This document shows, one piece after another, positions 50,073-57,358 of a stretch of DNA of 64,000 nucleotides. The notes below the pieces were generated by a model that was not told the origin of the DNA, ran no database searches, and worked only from the letters and a program-made list of their open reading frames with translations. Source of the stretch: Rahnella aquatilis CIP 78.65 = ATCC 33071 (GTDB lineage Bacteria > Pseudomonadota > Gammaproteobacteria > Enterobacterales > Enterobacteriaceae); NCBI RefSeq assembly GCF_000241955.1, contig NC_016818.1:496001-560000 (forward strand), read 5' to 3'. Made by a program: the position numbers and the translations under genes. Each line of letters opens with the position of its first letter. Within the stretch, counting starts at the first letter, position 1.

Positions 50073-50776
50073 ACGGACACCTCCGGCGCGGTTTCAGGGC
50101 TCATTTCATACAAACGATCGGCAACGCGTTCGCGCACATCCTCATCATGGAAAATCCCGACCACTGCCGCACCGCGCGCTTTGGCCTGTTCAATCAGCGT
50201 CACCACCGCCGCGCGATTGACCGCATCCAGCGAGGCGGTCGGTTCATCGAGCAACAGCACCGGATAATCGACCACAAAACCCCGGGCGATATTCACGCGC
50301 TGTTGTTCGCCGCCGGAAAACGTTGAGGGCGCAAGATGCCACAGACGTTCCGGCACGTTCAGATGGCGCAGCAATGCGCTGGCACGGGATTCGCTCTGCG
50401 CTTTATCTACGCCCAGCTCGAGCAGCGGCTGCATCACCAGATTCAGTGCACTGATACGCGGAATGACCCGCAGAAACTGGCTGACCCAGCCAACCGTATG
50501 GCGTCGGACCGCCAGAATTTCACGCGCTTCGGCGCTGACCATGTCGATCTGCTGCCCCTGATGTTCCACCCAGATGTTGCCGCTGTCCGGCAAATAATTG
50601 CCGTATAAAGAGCGCAAAAGGGTGGATTTTCCGCTACCGGAATGGCCGTGCAGTACCACACATTCCCCGGCATCGACCGTCAGGCTGGTGTGGCTGAACA
50701 CCGGTAATCTGGCGCTGTTCTGGTTATGCAGAACGAAAGTTTTACTGAGATTTTCGACCCTGAGCTTCGTCGTCAT
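50069..50776 (-). CDS. phnL: C-P lyase ABC-type subunit PhnL
   Basis: 235 residues (E. coli 226). An ABC-type ATPase that joins the PhnGHIJK core rather than a transporter. Walker A is [12 protein letters not shown], the signature is [14 protein letters not shown], Walker B is [14 protein letters not shown], and the switch His is GIFHDEDVR. The chosen ATG gives [17 protein letters not shown]; 17 more codons upstream have no family support. It overlaps the phnK gene end slightly. Confidence 0.94.
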   Translation of the reverse strand: MTTKLRVENLSKTFVLHNQNSARLPVFSHTSLTVDAGECVVLHGHSGSGKSTLLRSLYGNYLPDSGNIWVEHQGQQIDMVSAEAREILAVRRHTVGWVSQFLRVIPRISALNLVMQPLLELGVDKAQSESRASALLRHLNVPERLWHLAPSTFSGGEQQRVNIARGFVVDYPVLLLDEPTASLDAVNRAAVVTLIEQAKARGAAVVGIFHDEDVRERVADRLYEMSPETAPEVSV

Positions 50777-50804
50777 TTTGGTCACTCTTTCTCTGGAATT
50801 AGAT

Positions 50805-51596
50805 TCAGGACAGCACGGAAGAAACAAGCAGCTGCGTGTACGGATGATGCGGATCGTCGAGTACGCGGTCGGTTAAACCACTTTCTACCACCTGACCTTG
50901 TTTCATCACCAGTAAACGGTGCGCCAGCAGGCGGGCGACGCCAAGGTCGTGGGTGACAATCACCACCGCCAGTTGCATTTCCACCACCAGCGTGCGCAGT
51001 AAATCCAGCAGGCGCGCCTGAACGGACACATCGAGGCCACCGGTCGGTTCATCCATAAACACCAGTCGCGGGTGGGTCACCAGGTTACGGGCGATTTGCA
51101 GACGTTGCTGCATGCCGCCGGAAAACGTGGTCGGCAGGTCATCAATGCGTGAAACCGGAATTTCGACATCTTCCAGCCACTGACCGGCTTTCTTGCGGAT
51201 ATTGCCGTAATGGCGCTCACCGACTGCCATCAGACGCTCGCCGATATTACCCCCGGCTGAAACCTGACGACGCAGGCCGTCCATCGGATGCTGATGCACC
51301 ACGCCCCAGTCGGTACGCAGCAGGCGGCGGCGGTCACTTTCAGGCATGTCATACAGAGATTGCGCCGGGGCTTGCCCGTTGTTGTAAATCACATTGCCTT
51401 GTTGCGGCGCAAGGCGGGCGGAAATCGACTGCAACAGCGTGGTTTTGCCGGAACCGGATTCGCCAACAATCCCCAGCACTTCGCCGGGAAACAGATTAAA
51501 CGACACATCGCAAAAGCCTTTGCCCGGTGCATAAAGATGGGTCAGGTTATTCACCGACAACAACGGTCCGGCGGTGAGATTTAACGGAGTGTTCAT
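50805..51596 (-). CDS. phnK: C-P lyase ABC-type subunit PhnK
   Basis: 263 residues (E. coli 252). An ABC ATPase that binds the PhnGHIJ core. Walker [13 protein letters not shown], signature [15 protein letters not shown], Walker [17 protein letters not shown], switch IVTHDLGV. The first 10 residues ([10 protein letters not shown]) are slightly longer than in E. coli. It abuts phnJ, whose stop shares its last base with this ATG. Confidence 0.96.
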   Translation of the reverse strand: MNTPLNLTAGPLLSVNNLTHLYAPGKGFCDVSFNLFPGEVLGIVGESGSGKTTLLQSISARLAPQQGNVIYNNGQAPAQSLYDMPESDRRRLLRTDWGVVHQHPMDGLRRQVSAGGNIGERLMAVGERHYGNIRKKAGQWLEDVEIPVSRIDDLPTTFSGGMQQRLQIARNLVTHPRLVFMDEPTGGLDVSVQARLLDLLRTLVVEMQLAVVIVTHDLGVARLLAHRLLVMKQGQVVESGLTDRVLDDPHHPYTQLLVSSVLS

Positions 51597-52471
51597 CAGC
51601 GGTTACCCTCGTTGGAAGCCTGTTGCTCAACCTGCTGAGCACAAAAATCGGTGTCGGAGCACACGAACATCCGGTTGCCCTGATCGTCGAGCACCACTTC
51701 ATCAAGATAACTGTGATGCGAGCCGCAAATTGCACAAGGTTCATCCCATTGCTGGACGGTGAACGGGTGATCGTCGAAATCCAGGCTTTCGACTTTGGTG
51801 AACGGCGGCAGGGCGTAAATACGTTTTTCACGTCCGGCACCGAACAGCTGCAATGCCGGCATCATGTTCATTTTCGGATTATCAAATTTCGGGATCGGCG
51901 ACGGGTCCATCACGTAGCGGTCATTCACTTTCACCGGATAGGCGTAAGTGGTGGCGATATGGCCAAAGCGGGCGATGTCTTCATACAGCTTTACCTGCAT
52001 CACGCCGTACTCTTCCAGCGCGTGCATTTTGCGGGTTTCGGTTTCACGCGGTTCGATAAAGCGCAGCGGTTCCGGGATCGGCACCTGGAAAATCAGGATC
52101 TGATCTTCCTGCAACGGCGTTTCCGGAATGCGGTGACGAGTCTGGATCAGGCTGGCTTCCACCGTTTTTTCAGTGGTTTTCACCCCCGCGACGCTCTGGA
52201 AGAATTTGCGGATCGACACGGCATTGGTGGTGTCGTCAGCACCCTGGTCGATCACTTTCAGCACGTCTTTTTCGCCGATCACGCTGGCAGTCAGCTGGAT
52301 CCCGCCGGTGCCCCAGCCGTAAGGCATCGGCATTTCACGTCCAGCGAACGGCACCTGATAACCGGGGATCGCCACGGCTTTGAGGATCCCACGGCGGATC
52401 ATACGTTTGGTCTGCTCGTCGAGATAACCGTGGTTGTAGCCGGTAATCGTTTGAGCGGCATTATTGTTCAT
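51596..52471 (-). CDS. phnJ: Carbon-phosphorus lyase radical SAM subunit PhnJ
   Basis: 291 residues (E. coli 281). The radical-SAM enzyme that breaks the C-P bond of ribosyl phosphonates, releasing the hydrocarbon. Cysteines at 246, 249, 271 and 277 give the family CX2CX21CX5C pattern (CAICG...CSDTDFC). The glycyl-type region GWGTGGIQ is intact. The ATG at 52471 lies inside the end of phnI, an 11-base overlap. A longer frame (to 52498) would overlap more. Confidence 0.97.
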   Translation of the reverse strand: MNNNAAQTITGYNHGYLDEQTKRMIRRGILKAVAIPGYQVPFAGREMPMPYGWGTGGIQLTASVIGEKDVLKVIDQGADDTTNAVSIRKFFQSVAGVKTTEKTVEASLIQTRHRIPETPLQEDQILIFQVPIPEPLRFIEPRETETRKMHALEEYGVMQVKLYEDIARFGHIATTYAYPVKVNDRYVMDPSPIPKFDNPKMNMMPALQLFGAGREKRIYALPPFTKVESLDFDDHPFTVQQWDEPCAICGSHHSYLDEVVLDDQGNRMFVCSDTDFCAQQVEQQASNEGNR

Positions 52472-53543
52472 TGGCGGGATCCTGTTCTTTCGCGGCACGC
52501 AGGCGTTTTAACAACTCCAGTTCGGCCTGGAAATCGACGTAATGCGGCAGCTTGAGGTGCGAGACAAAACCGGCAGCTTCGACGTTATCGGCATGGGACA
52601 ATACGAATTCTTCGTCCTGCGCCGGACTGCTGATCTGTTCGTTGTATTCACGGGTTTGCAGTGCGCGATCGACCAGCGACATCGACATCGCCTTGCGTTC
52701 AGCACGACCAAATACCAGCCCGTAACCGCGGGTAAAGTGCGGCGGCTTGTCTTCCGGCGCGATGAAACCGTTCACCATCTCGCATTCGGTCAGCAGGATT
52801 TCGCCTATATCAATCGCAAAGCCCAGTTCTTCCGGCACGATTTCGACGGTCAGCCAGCCGGTACGGATTTCACCGGCGAACGGATGTGTGCGCCCGTAGC
52901 CGCGCTGGGTGGAATAACTCAGCGACAGCAGAAAACCTTCATCGCCACGCACCAGTTGTTGCAGACGTGCCGCGCGGGATGCCGGAAATACCGGTGGCGT
53001 GCGGGTGATGTCTTCCGGTTCGGTGCCGTCATCTTCTTCACGAACTGCCAGCTGCTGACTCGTCAGCAAATCAAACACGTGGCCGCACTCTTCCGGCTGG
53101 GGTTCATCGGCTATGGGTGTGAACGGTGCTTCACCTTCGGCCAGCAGGGCAAAATCCAGCAGACGGTGGGTGTAATCGTAAGTCGGGCCGAGCACCTGAC
53201 CGCCGGGCAAATCTTTGTAGATAGCGGAAATACGGCGTTCAAGGCGCATCGCCTGGGTATTCAGCGGCTCGCTGGTGGCCAGACGCGGTAATGTGGTGCG
53301 GTAAGCGCGCAGCAGGAAAATGGCTTCAACCAGATCCCCGCCGGACTGTTTAATCGCCAGCGCTGCCAGTTCACGGTCGTAAATCCCGCCTTCACTCATG
53401 ACACGATCGACCGCCAGACCCAGTTGTTGTTCGATCTGGTCACAACCGATTTCATTTACCCCGGTGTTGCCACGGCGCTCGTGCGCCAGCAACTGGTGAG
53501 CGGCGGCAATCGCCTTCTCACCCCCTTTAACGGCGACGTACAT
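52461..53543 (-). CDS. phnI: C-P lyase core subunit PhnI
   Basis: 360 residues (E. coli 354). A nucleosidase-like subunit that couples phosphonate to ATP ribose with PhnG, H and L. It opens MYVAVKGGEKAIAAAHQLLAHERRGN and contains QLVRGDEGFLLSLSYSTQRGYGRTHPFAGEIR and ILLTECEMVNGF. The start shares one base with the phnH stop (TGATG). Forty codons upstream of it fall inside phnH and are dropped. Confidence 0.96.
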   Translation of the reverse strand: MYVAVKGGEKAIAAAHQLLAHERRGNTGVNEIGCDQIEQQLGLAVDRVMSEGGIYDRELAALAIKQSGGDLVEAIFLLRAYRTTLPRLATSEPLNTQAMRLERRISAIYKDLPGGQVLGPTYDYTHRLLDFALLAEGEAPFTPIADEPQPEECGHVFDLLTSQQLAVREEDDGTEPEDITRTPPVFPASRAARLQQLVRGDEGFLLSLSYSTQRGYGRTHPFAGEIRTGWLTVEIVPEELGFAIDIGEILLTECEMVNGFIAPEDKPPHFTRGYGLVFGRAERKAMSMSLVDRALQTREYNEQISSPAQDEEFVLSHADNVEAAGFVSHLKLPHYVDFQAELELLKRLRAAKEQDPANEQ

Positions 53544-54124
53544 CAGCACACCTCCACGCGCGTGGTGCGCGGTATGGCAATCAGTTCTTCGCCGCAGGTG
53601 AACATAAAATCCAGACCCAGCGGGAAACGGTGAGGGCGGTTCAGCAGATAATCGCGTACGCAATCAGGCAACTGTGGAGAAAGGGTTCGGCTGTTCTCAA
53701 TGCCCGGCCCGCGCAGACGCAGCGGGGTGCCGCCGGTCAGGCTTTCGAGCTGAACAATCACGCTGGTCGACAGTTCCGGCGACATTTCATCGCCGCACGG
53801 GAAAGCCAGCAGGGTAGCGCTGTCCAGCGCCGGATCAGCCAGTGCAAAACTGACAGCCGACGGGTCATCGGTGAGCACCGCGCCGGTATGAAAACGCAGG
53901 TTTTTACGCAGGATTTCATCGTTAAGCGACGCACTCAGCCATAACGGTGTGTCCTGATCGATAAGCGTCAGCAGCACGCACGCGCTGGCGGAACCCAATG
54001 CGCCGAAACCGGGCATGGCAGGTAACTGTACGCTGACACCGGGCTCGCTTAACGCTTTAAGGATACGGCGAAAACTGTACTGCGCATCGGCAACCGGATG
54101 TTGAAAACTGGCAACAAGTGACAT
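53543..54124 (-). CDS. phnH: C-P lyase core subunit PhnH
   Basis: 193 residues (E. coli 194). A core-complex subunit of pyridoxal-transferase-like fold. It opens MSLVASFQHPVADAQYSFRRILKALSEPG and ends LGLDFMFTCGEELIAIPRTTRVEVC, both family hallmarks. It starts three bases after the phnG stop and overlaps phnI by one base. Confidence 0.96.
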   Translation of the reverse strand: MSLVASFQHPVADAQYSFRRILKALSEPGVSVQLPAMPGFGALGSASACVLLTLIDQDTPLWLSASLNDEILRKNLRFHTGAVLTDDPSAVSFALADPALDSATLLAFPCGDEMSPELSTSVIVQLESLTGGTPLRLRGPGIENSRTLSPQLPDCVRDYLLNRPHRFPLGLDFMFTCGEELIAIPRTTRVEVC

Positions 54125-54127
54125 GCG

Positions 54128-54571
54128 TTATTCTCCGCGAACCAGAGTAAAGAAATCGACGCGGCTGGAAGCCACCTCACGGGCGCGTTGCTGGCGGCGT
54201 TCCTGTTGCAGTGCGGCCAGCGGTGCTATCACGCGTTTATGCAGCAGTTCGTCCATGCCCTGTATTTGCAGTAATGCATCAATAATTGCGCACAGTTCGG
54301 CGTGGGCCTTATTACGACCGGCGACATAGCTGTAGCCACAGACGCCGCTGTCTGTCCGGATAACCGCGCGGGTAACGGTCATGTCGCCCATCACGAAGCG
54401 TTTGCCGGTACCGCCCATCCGGCCCTGAAGCTGAGTCAGGCCGGTTTCAGCGGCACGGAGTCGTTCAAATTGCGGTGACAAATTCAGCGGTTGCCAGTGC
54501 GCAAGCAACTCATCGGGACGGCTGTGAGCCAGCACCGACATCCAGCGCTGACGGGTTTGCAGGTGATCCAT
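54128..54571 (-). CDS. phnG: C-P lyase core subunit PhnG
   Basis: 147 residues (E. coli 150). Subunit that pairs with PhnH in the (PhnGHIJ)2 core. RQRWMSVLAHS, RAAETGLTQLQGRMGGTGKRF, GYSYVAGRNKAHAELCAIIDALLQ and the end SSRVDFFTLVRGE agree with the family. Its ATG follows directly on the phnF stop, with no gap, so the two are coupled. Confidence 0.96.
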   Translation of the reverse strand: MDHLQTRQRWMSVLAHSRPDELLAHWQPLNLSPQFERLRAAETGLTQLQGRMGGTGKRFVMGDMTVTRAVIRTDSGVCGYSYVAGRNKAHAELCAIIDALLQIQGMDELLHKRVIAPLAALQQERRQQRAREVASSRVDFFTLVRGE

Positions 54572-55300
54572 TCAGTGCTCCATGGTCAGTTCGATCATGT
54601 CGGCGCGCGTCAGGCTGACGGAGTATTCCGCCACTGACTCGTTGCCTTCACAAATGTTCAGGGTGCGGACACACAGCAGCGGTGCCTGCGGTACGATTTC
54701 GAGTAATTTGCTTTCTTTCGCCAGTGCACGGCGGGCATTAATGCGGGTGGTGCGGCGGGTGAGCTTTTGCTTAATTTCCTCGCGGATAAAATCGTGCAAT
54801 GAGCCGCTGTGGAAGTTTTGCAGCGCAGGCCACCAGTCGAGATCCGGCAGGTAGTGATCAATCACGCAGACCGGCACGCCGTTGACGCGGCGCAGCGTGC
54901 GCAGGTGGATCACCGTGTCGCCCTCCTGACGTGACAGCGCCGCGGCAACGTGATCGGTGGCCGGACGCAGCACCGCCAGCAGACGTTCGCTGGTCGGGTG
55001 ACTCCCCTGATCCAGCAGGTTCTGGCTGAAACGTGCCTGCGAATGCAGCGGATAATCATAAGGGCGCATCAGCACCAGCGTGCCTATTCCCTGACGGCGT
55101 TGCAGCCAGCCGCGATCGACCAGCTCATCCACTGCACGACGTAGCGTATGACGGTTCACCTGAAAACGTTCGGCAAGCTGTTGTTCCGGCGGCAGATAAT
55201 CGCCGCAGCGGTAACCGTTACGCAGCTCCTGTTCCAGTTCAGCAGCGATTTGCTGATATACCGTCGTGTGACTGGTCGGATGTCTAGATAAGTTCATCAC
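54572..55300 (-). CDS. phnF: GntR-family regulator PhnF
   Basis: 242 residues. An N-terminal winged helix (about 10-75: YQQIAAELEQELRNGYRCGDYLPPEQQLAERFQVNRHTLRRAVDELVDRGWLQRRQGIG) is followed by a UTRA ligand-binding domain (about 95-235). The likely ligand is a phosphonate or pathway intermediate; in mycobacteria PhnF represses phosphonate genes. It is the first gene of this minus-strand phn operon. In E. coli it sits after phnE, so here the transporter genes phnCDE have been lost or moved. Confidence 0.94.
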   Translation of the reverse strand: MMNLSRHPTSHTTVYQQIAAELEQELRNGYRCGDYLPPEQQLAERFQVNRHTLRRAVDELVDRGWLQRRQGIGTLVLMRPYDYPLHSQARFSQNLLDQGSHPTSERLLAVLRPATDHVAAALSRQEGDTVIHLRTLRRVNGVPVCVIDHYLPDLDWWPALQNFHSGSLHDFIREEIKQKLTRRTTRINARRALAKESKLLEIVPQAPLLCVRTLNICEGNESVAEYSVSLTRADMIELTMEH

Positions 55301-55440
55301 AATGAATACCTCGCATAGGATAAACGGACAAAGGGTGGCGCTGCGATACTGCGCAGTCGCCGGAGACTTTTATGGAAACGAGATAAAGAAGCCATGATGC
55401 AAACCTCAGTTCGGTGTTGGCATCATGTTGGAGAAGTTAC

Positions 55441-55458
55441 GTGACAGTTGGGTGAAGG
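55441..55458 (-). promoter_or_regulatory. Candidate Pho box for the phn operon
   Basis: The minus strand reads CCTTCAC-CCAA-CTGTCAC. The second heptamer is a perfect Pho half-box; the first matches five of seven, with the right 11-base period. A CATGAT -10-like element follows 13 bases later. It lies about 140 bases before phnF; phn operons are usually PhoB-dependent. Confidence 0.5.
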
Positions 55459-55692
55459 CCTGGTTGCAATGATGTGAAAGATGAAATACAGGAAGAAATA
55501 TTAAAAATAGAGGGAACTTTTCGAACGGCGACTTTGTAACATCTTGATGGGGCAGATTATGGTAAATATCGATTTCTATTTGATTTCATTGATTTTTATA
55601 ATTTTAAGAAATGTAAAAATTAATGGCTATTTTTTAATTTTTCGATCTTAAGTTATTTTAATTTATAATCCCTCTGAGCTTAATTTTAAAAA

Positions 55693-55713
55693 TTGACATA
55701 TTAGCTAAGCTAA
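55693..55713 (+). promoter_or_regulatory. Consensus -35 with an overlapping palindrome
   Basis: TTGACA (55693-55698) is a perfect -35 hexamer. The palindrome TTAGCT-A-AGCTAA (55701-55713) lies in the spacer, where a repressor could block polymerase. The -10 partner is poor (TACTTA at 55715), so the promoter assignment is weak. Confidence 0.35.
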
Positions 55714-55968
55714 ATACTTAACACATATTGTGTTTTTAAAAATATAACTCAGTGTTTTTAATGCTGAATTTGAACATGAATGTATAATGATTCCACAAAT
55801 AGATTCGTTATTTTAATGTTTGCTTTAAAGAACATACAAAAAATGATTGATTTTATCTGAAAGTGATTTGTTAAAAATTAGTATATATTTAAAGTGCCAC
55901 GCATTTATGTACAATATGCGTCTTCTGGCCATTGCTTATATTATTCAATTAACAAGGAAAAGTTAGTT

Positions 55969-56535
55969 ATGTTAAAAAAATCCAAGATTTTATTATTACC
56001 TGTTTGTTTATTTGCCAGCAGCATGGCAGCCAGTGCTGAAGATGGCACAATTACTTTTACGGGCACTATCAGTGATGCAACCTGTATCGTTGAAGGGGGA
56101 ACTGACGCTGGCTTAACACCATCCGGGACTTTTACCGTTAATCTTAAACCTGTCAGCACTACTGCGTTAAGTGCACCAGGTAAGAAAGCGGGTGATACGC
56201 CGTTTTATATTAGTTTAAGCGGTGCTGAGTGTCCGAACGGTAAATTTGCTAATGTTTCATGGGAACGTGCTGCAAGCACCAAGATTGACAGCGCAACAGG
56301 TAATTTGCAGAACTCAACTGCAACAGGTTCTGCAACGAAAGTTCAGGTTGTCCTGTCCGATGAAAATAAACAAGCCATCGATTTACGTGTGCCGGTAACG
56401 GATCCTACTACAGGTAAAGAAATTACAAATAATACTGCACGTTTCGATTACTGGGCTCAGTATATTGCTACGGGCGGAGCATCCACCTCAGGTACCGTAA
56501 ATACCGATATCGTTTACTCCATTATTTATAACTAA
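55969..56535 (+). CDS. Chaperone-usher fimbrial major subunit (pilin)
   Basis: 188 residues. The signal peptide is MLKKSKILLLPVCLFASSMAASA. An immunoglobulin-like pilin domain with one disulfide follows (Cys in DATCIVEGG and Cys in GAECPNGK), starting with GTITFTGTISDATC, the donor-strand type N-terminus. It ends with the strand DIVYSIIYN. The ATG at 55969 follows AAGGAAAAG; upstream frame codons are not used. It is the first gene of the surface locus, and a gap of about 55 bases to the chaperone often holds a processing signal. Confidence 0.88.
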   Translation: MLKKSKILLLPVCLFASSMAASAEDGTITFTGTISDATCIVEGGTDAGLTPSGTFTVNLKPVSTTALSAPGKKAGDTPFYISLSGAECPNGKFANVSWERAASTKIDSATGNLQNSTATGSATKVQVVLSDENKQAIDLRVPVTDPTTGKEITNNTARFDYWAQYIATGGASTSGTVNTDIVYSIIYN

Positions 56536-56591
56536 GATAAGACGCCGGAGTACTTGGTATTCCGGCTTATGAATAAAAAGGAGTGTTTAAG

Positions 56592-57314
56592 ATGAAGTTG
56601 AACCTGGCAATCCTGTTGCCTTTACTCTTCGTATTTCTTTCGCCGGCCGAAGCCTCTATTCAGGTAATGGGAACTCGCGTTATTTTTAATGCGAAAGAGA
56701 AAGAACAATCGGTTCGTATTAATAATGTAGGAGACGCGCCTGCGCTTATTCAGGTCTGGCTCGACAGCCGAAGGGAATCAAAAATTGATGATAAAGAAAA
56801 CTTGCCCTTTGTCATCAATCCGCCTATTTCCAGGATAAATAAAGGGAAAGGTAAAGTACTGCGAATATTTCCGACGGATGAAACCACGGCAAAATATCCA
56901 CAGGACCGTGAAACGATGCTTTGGATAAACATTCTCGATATACCACCAGAGGATGAGAACGCAGCAGATAAAAATTTGATGAACATTGCGGTAAGAACAA
57001 GACTTAAGTTCTTCTATCGCCCGGCAGGACTTAAAGGTGATCTGATAACTGCGTCGGAAAACGTCCAATGGTCAGCTCAAAAAACGGCTACGGGTTATAA
57101 ATTTACGGGAAGTAATAATTCACCTTATTATATTTCGTATGCCTCCATAAAAATGGTCGGGCAGGAAAAAAATATCCTTCAGGGTGATACTATCGAACCT
57201 TTTAGCAGTAAGGTTTTTGAATTTAAAGACGTGAAAAGCGTAGCTTCACCTGTACTAAATTATACTTTCATCACTGATCTTGGTGCATTTGTTAGCAAGG
57301 AATTCAAGTTGTAA
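56592..57314 (+). CDS. Periplasmic fimbrial chaperone
   Basis: 240 residues with a PapD-like two-immunoglobulin fold. The signal peptide is MKLNLAILLPLLFVFLSPAEA. The first domain has IQVMGTRVIFNAKEKEQSVRINN and the subunit-binding F1-G1 segment, with DRETMLWINILDIPP followed by IAVRTRLKFFYRP, the family signature. AAGGAG eight bases before the ATG sets the start. It folds the pilin and adhesin subunits by donor-strand complementation. Confidence 0.94.
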   Translation: MKLNLAILLPLLFVFLSPAEASIQVMGTRVIFNAKEKEQSVRINNVGDAPALIQVWLDSRRESKIDDKENLPFVINPPISRINKGKGKVLRIFPTDETTAKYPQDRETMLWINILDIPPEDENAADKNLMNIAVRTRLKFFYRPAGLKGDLITASENVQWSAQKTATGYKFTGSNNSPYYISYASIKMVGQEKNILQGDTIEPFSSKVFEFKDVKSVASPVLNYTFITDLGAFVSKEFKL

Positions 57315-57358
57315 TAACCGCTTCTGCCTGTTGTTACAATAGATAAAGGAATATTTTT

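Larger units (their letters stand above)
55301..55968. other. AT-rich divergent region phn / fimbrial locus
   Basis: About 670 bases, increasingly AT-rich from 55550 on. It holds the Pho box on the left. On the right are a perfect TTGACA (55693-55698) followed by a TTAGCTAAGCTAA palindrome, and a TACAAT element (55910-55915) about 55 bases before the pilin ATG. No long inverted repeats of a phase-variable promoter are evident. Confidence 0.55.

Noticed and set aside
51623..52555. 310-codon open frame on the plus strand opposite phnJ
   Set aside because: It is the antisense shadow of a strongly conserved gene, has no ribosome binding site and His/Arg/Phe-rich composition typical of shadow frames.
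55301..55968. Invertible phase-variable promoter upstream of the pilin
   Set aside because: No matching long inverted repeats flank a promoter, and no recombinase gene is nearby.
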